Shown piece by piece: positions 46,801 through 57,835 of a stretch of DNA of 64,000 nucleotides (position 1 is its first letter; each line of letters opens with the position of its first letter). The notes under the pieces are model-generated. The model worked only from the letters and a program-made list of their open reading frames with translations. It made no database searches and was not told the origin of the DNA. The stretch spans positions 62,947,056 to 63,011,055 of the forward strand of contig NC_134709.1 in assembly GCF_043290135.1 (NCBI RefSeq), written 5' to 3'. Made by a program: the position numbers and the translations under genes. This stretch comes from Rhipicephalus microplus (lineage: Eukaryota; Arthropoda; Arachnida; Ixodida; Ixodidae).

Positions 46801-49800
46801 AGCGCTCTTGCGCATAATGCGGCCGATGCGGCCGCTCGTCTGCTGCTCCTCCGTCCGGCGTCTTTGTGTTCCGCTCGCTTCCGTGTATCGTTGCAGCCGT
46901 TCGCATACTCTCCACGTTTCAACTGTCTTCGAAACGATTTTCAACCGTCTATACGAGACCGTTGTGTTCGCTCACGATGCGCCCAACGAAAAAGAAGACA
47001 CTACAATCGTTCGGTGCAAGGAAGCGAGCTATGAAGCTTGTCCGCGCGGCGAGACTCTCCGCTCGCACGTGCGCCGACGGTGATCGCGCCGACGGTACCT
47101 GTGGGGCAGCTTCTGCTTCATCTACGCAAGAGAGTGGTCGCATCGACGCGCCTAGCAACGGGACTCCTGCTCCGCCGGTGCAAGAATTTGTCGTTACAAG
47201 TGCGCCTGGTGTCTCGTGCTCATCGACAGTGGCTTCCGCATCTTCTCTTTCATCGGCCTCGAGTGCGATCGGGTCGTCAACTGTGCATTTGCGAACAAGT
47301 TTCCTGACGTGCGAGGAGAAAGAGGCGGCGGATCAACAACGCGCTGCTGTGCAAAGAGAACTTGGCGCTATGCCAGCGACGGAGAGGAAATTTCAGGCAA
47401 TGGAGCGCCATCATGAAGCTGCCACCGCTACAAGTGAAGGCGAAAAATTTTTCCTTGTGCAAATGGATGCCCTAGACGACCTGCTATCTCGGACCCCGTG
47501 CCACCGGTGCACCGCGATTGGGATGAAGGTACGAGGAGGCACCCAACTTGGACTTGCTGCAAAGCTTGAGCTAGTATGCTTGCATTGTGGAGTAGTTTCA
47601 AGCTCATGGAGTTCATCTCGTCAGGATGACACAAAGGCCTTTGATGTGAATGTAAGAGCCATTATGGCAACAAAACAAATAGGCAAGGGACAAACAGCTC
47701 TCAACGACTTTTGGGCAGCGATGAACACGTCCCATCGTGGCCTCCATCACAAGACTTTTCAGAAGCACCTGAAAAAATTCAGGAAACCGCAGACACAATG
47801 CATAGAAAATTTCTATGCAGAATCTGCTTCTGCTGTAAAAGCCACTTACAAAGAAATGGATCAATATTTCACCAGCGATATAACAGTTTGTTATGATGGA
47901 ACATGGCACAAGCGTGGGCACACATCCCATATTGGAGTCGGGGCAATTATCGAATACCATACGGGCCTTATCTTGGACGCCGTTGTTCTGTCTAATCAGT
48001 GCCTTGGTTGCCAAGTAGGGCCAAAGCCTGGAGACGCAGACTATGCATGCTGGCTGGAGAATCATGTGTGCCAGAAAAACACCGACTCTAAATCAGGGAG
48101 AATGGAGGTTGAGGCAGCTATCATCCTCTTTTCACGCTCGCTGTCGAAGCACAATCTCCGTTACTTAACGCTCGTGTCTGATGGAGATAGTGCCACCTTC
48201 TCTGCCCTTGTACAAGAAAATGTTTATGGACTGGTCCCCATTTCAAAAGTGGAATGCCTGAACCACGTTCAGAAGAGGATGGGGACTGCACTTCGCAACC
48301 TTGTGCAGAAAAGTGACAAGGCTTTGGGAGGGAAGGGCAGGCTGACAAAGGCCCTCATCGACAAGTTGACAGATTATTATGGCTGGGGCCTACGGAACAA
48401 TTCTGATGATGTGGCTGCAATGCGGCGGGCAGTGATGGCATCGTACCACCATGTGACGTCGACGGATGAGGAGCCGCACCACGACTTGTGCCCAGAGGGT
48501 GCAGACTCCTGGTGTCGTCACAATGCCAGCAAGATTACCGGTGTTCCACCTCCGAAGCATTCGTACAAGCTGCCACGCTATGTTGCAGATGCACTTCTAC
48601 CCATTTATGAGAGGCTCTCACAGGCTTCTCTTCTGCAACGCTGCCTGGGAGCAAAGACGCAGAATGCATCAGAGTCCTTTCACTCTGTGCTGTGGTCCCT
48701 CATGCCCAAAGAGCAGCATGCGTCACTGATTGCTGTGGAGACAGCACTGCATGATGCAGTGCTAAGATACAATGCTGGCTGCTACAGGGCCGCCCAAGAG
48801 CTAGCTTCATCAGTGGGGCTAACACCTGGCCATTCAACGGGCAGCCGAGAAAGATTCTCTGCGCTTGAAAAAGGCTAAGAAGCGATCCCTAGAGAAGATG
48901 GAAAGGCGGCAAAGAAAGAGAGTGCCAAAGGACACCTCCAGTTACGCTGCAGGTTCATTTTAGAACTGCCTATGTGCTCAAAACTTTCAAACGTTGTTTT
49001 CTCAAAATGACTTTTTTGGCTAGTGAGGCTGCTTATTCCAGCCATATCTCTGGAACCACTCATTGGATTTCCATAAGTCTTTTTTTATTATGTACATGAA
49101 TAAATTTCTGAGGGGGTGACAAGCCCATTTTTTCAATATATTGTGTGTGTTATTTATTATATTTAATCAAAATTTGATTGATAATATTCTAATCACGAAC
49201 ACAAAGTTTGATGGTCTGTTAAAACTTTTCAGCAAGGAAATTCAAAAATTCCGCCATATCCACGAAGTGAATGATGATGAGTGGGCGAAGCTCCGGAGGT
49301 AAACCTGGTAAACCATGAATCCTCTGTACATTTTGCCCACTCGATTTTATTACATCGCTCCCCCTAGCGTACGTCGCCGCACTAAATCGAACGATTGCCT
49401 TCAACCAATGACACGCGCCATATGTGACATCATTCCTATTTTATAAGATCTCGCGTCTTTCATCAACTACAAGTACCGCTTTCTAGTTTATAACATCTTG
49501 CATCTTTTCATCATCAGCTACAAGTACCACCATCTAGTAAACACTACAAGAACTAAACGAGAGGTGGCTACATACAGGAGACGGTACCGCCATCTAGTGA
49601 ACACTGCAAGAACTAAACTAGAGGTGGCTACATACAGGGGACGGTACCGCCATCTAGTGAACACTGCAAGAACTAAACTAGAGGTGGCTACATACAGGCT
49701 ACAGGGGACGCACAGCCCACGCCCTAAGGAGCTTCGCCCCTAAAAAAGGGCTCTGTTACCCCCTGGAGTATCAATCTGGGAATCATCATAGTTAATTTCA

Positions 49801-52800
49801 CAGTTCCAGCACCTTTTGAAAGTTCTCCAGGCCTGGAATAAGAGAACCATGTGCACTACCCTGATACTCTGCTGTAACTTGAAAACCAGTGAACATAACT
49901 TGATGAAATTTTGTAGTTCTAATGCTTTTGCTATAAGTCTATCCTGAAAATTTCATTAAGATATCTCAATAAACAAAAAAGTTGGTATCCGATGGTAGCC
50001 TCCCCCCTTAAGAACATTAAGTGGAGCTTTAAGCCTGAGCCACACATACGCTTGCAAATGCATGTGCCCTCGTCCTCGGGCTTCTAACCATATGCAAACA
50101 GCACAAATGTGTCAAAATGTGGCGATATGTTCCGAAACAGATCTCTGTGTCGGGCTGGCCTTGCATTGTGTGCGCATGCATAGATGCGTGTTGGTGTGCG
50201 TGCTTGCAATCATGTGTCTGGACACTTGCAAGAGTGCATGTGATGCCGGCTTCGCGCAAAAAAACAAAACTTATGATATAAAGGAAGTTTCAAAGGATTG
50301 AAAAACCAAGTGAGACAGTAAAATCTTGATTATACGAATTGGTAAAGAGCAGGCAAATTTGTTCGCTTGAACCAAAACAAGCTAAAGCTTAACATGAACA
50401 AGAACTTTATTGGGGTCATTGCTGAAAATGTTCATGATGGTCTTACTAACCTTTCTGCCTTCTCTATCTCTCACAAAACCTCTTTAAATGAACAAAACCA
50501 TGCCATGGTTTCTTTACTCACGCTGCTTAGGCGACGTAGCAAGGGAAACTCCGATAAGTTTTACCGCATTTTCGAGGCCAAGTGTGAACAGGCCTTCCTG
50601 TCACGTGCAAGCTGCGTTGCACTGCTCGCGTGCAGCGGTCAGTCGCGCGTCATAACATTCACGGTGGCAGGGGAAACCGTTCGTATAACATCGACTCATG
50701 ATAAGTTTTGTATATTGTAGTCCATCAGAAGCAACTGCGCTGCTACTTCGTGACAACGCAAGACACAATTTTTTTTCCGAGCAAGTGTATTGACAAACTG
50801 CTAAACCTTATACAGTAGACTCTCAGTAAACGGAAATCTGTTAAACGGAACTATAGCTTCTGCAATGCTTGGTTTCGGGCTTGTATTCTGCACCCATGTT
50901 CACATCTCGGTAAACGAAACTCCTGTTAAATGGAACATATTTTTCCGGACCCTTCAGTTTCCACTTACTGAGAGTCTACTGTAAAATTCGCTACATCTGG
51001 TCATTCCCAACTGAAGATGTTCATCTGGTTAGATGGTGCTGTATTGTGCCTGGTTCGGCACTAGACAGAAATGTGACTATAGTTTCGGTGCGCCACCCGC
51101 ACTACAGTAGCCAAACACCGGCTGAAATAACTTGGTTGCGCTTAAGTGTATGCGGGTACGTGCAGACGCGCATTGACAAGGGTTTCCGGCCACAGGGCCA
51201 ATAAAGATGTTCGTTTTCTGGTGAATCTTTCTTTTCAAACTCAATTATTTGCACTTCCCGGCAGTTTCGTTGAGTCGGAACGAATGGTCTGCGACTGTGG
51301 TCGGTCCAAATAAGTGCATCTTTTATGGGATAAGTTATCATTCGTAGACGTCTGTAGTCAGCAGTGTTACCACAGCAGTCCTTACCTGCTGCTTTTCTTA
51401 TGTTTGCATGCTGAGTAATGCCTGTGGTTAATAGGTCATGCTGCCTGTGCTTCTCTGGCACTAGTAATACCAACATTGTTCGGACCAGGTTCAGTGCATG
51501 TGCACCGTTACATCGTAAAGACTATAAAAGGATAGCTGGGATTGCTAGAGCCTTGGTTATGTATTGTAGAGTGTGCAAGTTCAGTTCCCACTGGTGGATT
51601 TGATTTTTCATCTTCCCATGATTTCAACCGATTCCCAATTTTTTGCATATATGTTCTTTGTATTCATAGGCATGCAGTGAACCAAATTGAGCACCTCAAT
51701 TCCTGTCGTTTTCTTCTCCTTGAGTTTTAATTTTTCCTTTTGTGCGGGATGCACTATTGTTTTATGTGTTTTATTGTGAATGAGGCCTTGCAAGAGGTTG
51801 CTGCATCATCTTTAATACTGCTGTCTGCAATGTATGAATTTTATTACAGTATTACAGTATTACAATATTATTATTTTATTACGAGTTTTTTTATTATTAT
51901 CTTGTTTCCCCCTTGCCCTCGCCCTTTTTTTTGTGTGGACAGATGTTGCATCCACGGAAACAAAGGACAACTTGGCCGCCGCATCTGTTCCCGGAGAACA
52001 GCAACAGCAGCAGATGCCGTCGGCTTCCAGGGACCTCCGCGAGGTGTCGTCAACGTGCGAGTCCACCACTGGCCCTGTCACGAACGGCACACGGACCAGT
52101 AGCGCGGGCTCTGGTGCAGAGGATGACAACAGCGGCAGCACCACAACCTCCAGCAGCAACGGCCGGGCCATCGGCGAGGGCAGCGGCAGCTTTGGCCTGG
52201 CCCTGGGTGACCTACGAAACGGCACGTCGTCGTCGTCAGACCACCTAGTGAACCTCAGCAGCGGCGCTGGACTTCTCAGCTCGGCAGCAGACGACGCGTG
52301 AGTGCTCGTGCTCTTGAGAGATTTGAAAGCGGAACAGTATGCTAGGGGTGCTCAGAATTCATGTTTGGCAGTACCGTATTTACTCGTGTAATGATCGCAC
52401 CCCTAAATTTTGTCGTCTAAATTCGACTTTTTTTCCCCCGCGTAATGATCGCACCCTGAACTTATGTGCCAAGTCTAGCTGAACGCGCCTATCATTGTTT
52501 CTGTGATCTGAAAGCGGGCATCACTATGCTAATGCCGTACATTTACGGATTTAAGGGGGCACACGGGTCTTTGGGGCCAAAAAATTGCCCCAAAACGCAT
52601 TTTTTTTAGATGTCATTTTTGAAATCTACAGGTATTTTTCTATTAGTTTGCTCAGTTTTTCCTCCGGAAAGTTGGTACTTGAGCAGTAACAGCTACTTAT
52701 AAAAGCCGTACGGGCCCGATTTGGCGAGATTCTGACGCCAAAATGGCAATTTTTCAATAATTTCCCGCAGCTGCGCCACGGGCAGTATCGCAGTGATCTA

Positions 52801-55800
52801 GGTCTCATTTGAAAGCGCGGTCTTCAATTTCCCGCCACTCTGGCTCCTGTCCGCTCATTGGTAGAGTAGAAAACACGCGCCAAAAAAGAGCAAAAATACG
52901 CGTTCCTATTTGCCGGCGAGCGCACGTGACTAAACAACGCAACGCGATTGGCCGCAAGCGGCGTGTGTCGTCTGCTTCGTGCCGTCGGCGGCGCAGTCAG
53001 GCGCCATATTGCTCGGACTGAGAACGATGGATTAGCCAAGGATCGCGCGCGATGTGGAAAGCCGGAAGGAAATTCCACACAAGGAATCAGTACGGCAAAA
53101 AAAGAAAGAAGTCGCTCCTCGAGAACTTCAAAGGCCGTTCCGCGTCAGCGAGAAGCGCGGAACGAGCAAGCGACCCACCTTCCGTGGCCAGCAGCGAGGC
53201 CCCTGATAACATAGGCTTAGCACCTCCGCCGCCGCCCGCTCAAGATAACGCATCCGGCAGCGGCCGCGTTCGTCTTGACACAGCAGTGCTGCACCCGTTA
53301 GAAGTGGCAGAGGTGCGTCGCAACGCCGAAAACAAGCTGCAAGAGCTCGCTTCAACTGGAGCAACACAACGCAAGTGCGGCCTGTTAGCCTATATCGACG
53401 ATGCCGCAGCCACGCCGCTGGACGAAACACGGTTTTTGATCGTGAGTTTGGACCAGCTGAACGAACTAATGCGTGCAGTGAAGTGCAAATTGTGCTCCGG
53501 TGATGTAAACATCGGCAAAGAGGACAGGGAGTACGGCCTTGTCGTAAAGCTAGTGCTTACGTGCGCGACCTGCGGCGATGTGTCGGTGGCATGGAGCTCG
53601 CCGCACGTTGACGGCGAGAGCAAGGCAAAGCCGTTTGCCATCAATGTTTTGGGCGCGCGCGCTATGCAGTCTACTGGCAATCAGCAAACGGCATTCAACG
53701 ACGTTTTTTCATCGATGAACATTTCTTCGCGCGGCCTGCACAACAAAACGTGGCAGAGCTACGTGAAGACGAAACTGACGGCCGCAGCTGTTCGTGCGTC
53801 GGAAAAGCTGACCGCGGAGTGCGCGCGATCGGTTCGGGAACTGTACGCGGAACTGGACCTCGGCAACCCGGGCAACATCGCTGTGTCGTACGACGGTTCC
53901 TGGATGACGAGGGGACACTCGTCGCACATCGGAGTCGGCACAGTTATCGAGTTGTTTACGGGGCTTGTGCTCGATTATGTCGTGTTCTGCAATTTTTGTG
54001 CCGGCTGCGAGCGGGCGCCTAAAGAAAGTGACTCGTCCTACGACGAGTGGAAAGCGAACCACCACTGCCAGAAACACAGCACAAAAAAAGCTGGAGAGAT
54101 GGAAGTGGAAGCTGCCCTCATTCTGTTTCAGAGGTCGTGGGAGCGTCATAAGCTGAGATACACTACAGTTCTTTCTGATGGCGACTGCCGCACCTACCCT
54201 GCTTTAAAGGAAGCAGATGTGTATGGTTTTATAAAGGTAACCAAAGAGGAATGTGTGAACCACGTCCAGAAGAGGATGGGCACGCAACTGCGCAATCTCC
54301 CCAAGCAGAGGCCAGCTGGCTCTGAGAGCCTCAGTGGTAGGGGGCGGCTGACTGGTGACCTGGTTAACAAATTGACCTCTTACTATGGCTGGGCCATCAA
54401 ATCTCACAAAGGGGACGTGCCAGCCATGCACAATGCTGTGATGGCCACATACCACCATGTGACGTCCAATGATGCCGTGTCCAACCACAGCCTGTGCCCT
54501 ACAGGTCCTGACTCATGGTGCCGCCAGAACGCTGCCAAGGCCAGGGGTGAGCCGGCCCCCAAACACCGCTACAACCTGCCGCCGCATGTCTGTGAGGCCT
54601 TGCTTCCAGTGTACGAACGCGACAAGAAGCTGCTGGAGCGCTGCCAGCGAGGCAAGACTCAGAACAGTAATGAAAGTCTCCACTCTGTGATTTGGTCGCT
54701 GGCCCCGAAGGAGCGCCATGCATCACTGCACAGTGTAGAAGCTGCGGTCACCGAGGCAGTGATGAGGTTTAATGCCGGAAGTCAAGTAACATCATCCAAG
54801 ATCCTCAAAGAGCTGTGCTTGAACCCCGGCCTACTGAGTAGCAAACGCATGGCTGAAAAAGACCTCCGCCGAACCAGGTACTCTACCTGCAGAAAATGTG
54901 CAGCAGACGCTCAAGAAGCGGCACCTGGATGCCAGCAGTCAAGGGGACTATGCTTCTGGGGCCTACTAGTCATTTCGCTCCAAAAATGTACAGAATGTTT
55001 TACCGTTTACATTAAACAAGGCACCCTTGTGTTTTTTGCCATTTTCTCAAAATGCATATTTTTGACGTTTAGGAAATTCTTGAGAGGTACATCTCGGCAC
55101 GCGGTGCAGCTAGAAAGATAATTTCTTTTGCATTGTCAAGCTGAATGTTTAAACCTTGAAGTAAGGGAAACAGATTTTGCATTTCACGTTTCAATAATTG
55201 TTTAATTAGCATTGTTTATAACTGGTTAGCAGGCATACTTTAAACCGAGAAATTAGAATTGATGTAAACTTGCATGTGTGATTGCCAGACAAAAAAACTG
55301 CTTCCGTCATTTCATTCTCCACAACTTCTAGTATCTATTCATGCCATGCTGGTAATTTTTTGTTGACTAGTTTTTTTCCATTGTTCTCAAGAACAGTCAC
55401 GAAAGATTTTTAATTATCACAGGAACTAATTAGCTTACATCAAAACTAATTGGATATTTGAAATCAGCTAAAAAAACTGAACAAGCCCATGGAGTTTCAT
55501 TAAAATTGGTTGGAAAGCAAAAAAAAAAGTTTCTAAGACCAGTGTGCCCCCTTAACTGAAAGCATTCCTTATTTAGATGGAAGAAACTGTTCTGACGCGC
55601 GTGACAAACTCGCAACCTCTGTAACTGACGCAAAGAAGGAAAAAAATGCGGTGGCTTCGCTCCACAGAGTGGTTCGCTCAAAGGGCCGCCATGTTTGTTT
55701 TGACATTCCCGCACTGTTACAGCGGCGGCCGCCTGTTGGTCGACCTGTGTTCATCCCGCAGCATTGTTTTTTTTTCCTGAGACCAAGTTTTTGGTTTTTT

Positions 55801-57804
55801 GTGTGTGCTTTGTGATCGTCTGTTGAAGCGCCGTTTCACCATGGGGCAGTATGCGAGCTTTACTGCCGCGTTCAAGCTGAAAACGCTTGACTACGTGATA
55901 GAGCATGGCAACCGCGCTACCGGCAGACATTTCGGCGTCGACGTAATCCTGATCCGATATTGGAAAAAATAGCACGACGAGTTCATGGCTACTAACAGCA
56001 CGCAATGGGCTTTCCGCCGACCCAAATCCGGCAAGTTCCCTGACATTGAAAAGGCAGTCCTCGAATACGTGAAGGACATGCGCAAGGACGCTTATTCAGT
56101 GTCATTAGACATGATACGGACGCAGGCGTGCACAGTTTCCCGGAGGCTGGGAGTAGCAACAAAGAACTTCCCCGCCAGTTCCTGCTGGACGACACGCTTA
56201 TGCGGCGGAATGGACTGTCGCTGGCATTTCCGACGCGCTCGACGGAACTGAAGATGACCCTCTGTGGGACAGTGAAGACACTGCCAGTTCCGACTGGGAA
56301 TCGTGCTGCGACGACACTGTCGCCAGTGATGCTTAGGAGTCTGAATGAACGTTATGGGGTCCGAGAGGTAAAAAATAAAAGGGCAGTGCGCCATGCATGT
56401 AGCTCCTGCGTAATGCGAGCATTTTATTACAAAGGTAAGCCTTAATTTGCATTTAGTTTTGGTTATGTTCATGATAGCTACCGTAAGAATTCTGATTAGC
56501 GACTTTTTTGTAATGCGAGTATATACAGTATAATAAACGTCGGTGAATTTTATTTCCTTGGTCAAAAACTTTGATGATAAGTGTACATGTTGGACAAGTT
56601 TCACAAGGTAGAGCATTGGGACAGTCGGACCTCAGTTTAACTATATCTACTAGTTAAGCAAAAAGCTCATTGATTCAAACTTTGTGGCACCAAAAATAAC
56701 ATCCAGATTAGATGAAATGTGCAGTTATCGAAAGTAGCTATAAAGCGTTGAACAAATGTGCAATAAATTAGTACACTCATTTTTTTGATAGCTTTTTATA
56801 GAAATGAATGTTTTGTATGTATATTGGTGTTTGAAAACAATTTTAGTACCTTTTTTTGGTGATACAAAATTTTAGGTGATGGGAATACTTTTGCTTCCTG
56901 TTCAAATGGGTATCACTGAAATTCTACTGTTTGCAGTAGAACCTTTTCAAATAGAGACATGGGGATCAGTTCTTATTCCTTATGTAAGGTATCTCTTGTA
57001 AGCAAGGCACTGTGGTTTTATTTTGTCATCAGTGCCTACTTCATTATGTCAGCACACTTGTGTCTAATACATCAGTCTGTTATAAAGGGGTCCTAGTGTA
57101 TGTACATGCACACGTACAAATTCATGCATAAACATTTGAAAGGGTAGTGAGCCCCTCTGCCCCGACCTGGACTATAAAATTTTCTGGCCGTGCCGCTGGT
57201 CGGGATTACAGTGTACTAGAATATACTGGGTAGTGGCTTCTCGCACACGCAAAAGAGTTTTCAAAACCAATTGGATCGGTTGCCCTTGGCCGGTTTCTCT
57301 CGCACGCGGCTTTGGTATAGCGAAAAATGGCAAAAAAAAATCGATTTTTTAAAAATCAAGTTTTCAGTATCTGTAACCCTTTTTCTATGTGATTCCAAAA
57401 TATCTACAGTTAAAACCGCGCAGAAGTGCTTCAAAAATTTCGTTTCACCCTCCTAGGTAGTGAAAGTGTTTCTGGAAATGGAGAGAAAACATTGATTTTC
57501 AAAAAATTACATCTTCGCGAGGGCACGGTCAGGAGGTGTCTTTTTGGATTCATCGGAAAGAGCGTTTCTCCGTGTTGAAGTTTCACACCTTAGCTGGCTG
57601 CCCATTAAAAAAATCACAGCATATCCACGGAGTGAATGATGATGAGTGGGGCAAAGTGTCCGCTAGCCTGCCCATGCTTCCGCCTGTCCGTTCGTTCTTG
57701 CTTTCGTTCGTCCGCTTGACCATCCATGCCTCCGTCCGTCTGTCCATGCCTCCGTCTGTGAGCCCCTCCATCCATCTGTCCGTTTGTCCGTGTGTCTGTT
57801 CATC

Positions 57805-57835
<31 letters not shown>

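Larger units (their letters stand above)
46334..50011 (+). mobile_element. Kolobok-type DNA transposon B, sharing one TTAA with A
   Basis: Starts GGGGGGACGCGGCC at 46338 and ends ...GCCTCCCCCC at 50007, flanked by TTAA (46334-46337 and 50008-50011). The left TTAA is also the right flank of element A, so the two elements abut head-to-tail. The length is 3670 bp. It is longer than A, at least in part because a repeat is present at 49240-49745. Confidence 0.8.
41482..51942 (+). other. Intron 4, about 10.5 kb, transposon-filled
   Basis: Starts GTGAGT and ends TTTTTTGTGTGGACAG. It contains the Penelope-like fragment, two back-to-back Kolobok-type transposons and a small TA-flanked MITE. The stretches 41500-42180, 50012-50810 and 50985-51900 have no recognised feature. 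Confidence 0.7.
52372..56530 (+). mobile_element. Pogo-like transposon, split by Kolobok element C
   Basis: The left end CCGTATTTACTCGTGTAATG (52374) pairs with the right end at 56528, whose reverse complement begins CTGTATATACTCGCATTA. TA lies on both sides (52372-52373 and 56529-56530). Without the Kolobok insertion it is about 1.15 kb. Sub-terminal TAATGATCGCACCC occurs twice on the left. It encodes a damaged, internally deleted transposase (55841 onward). It begins 74 bp downstream of exon 5. Confidence 0.7.

Noticed and set aside
43323..50007. A single transposon carrying two transposase genes
   Set aside because: Each gene has its own terminal repeats and TTAA on both sides, so two abutting elements is simpler. 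I keep the alternative in the findings because other copies could overturn it.
50330..50720. 117-codon ORF and possible ATACGAA inverted ends as a further pogo element
   Set aside because: The inverted match is about 10 bp, TA flanks are not clear and the ORF shows no transposase motif.
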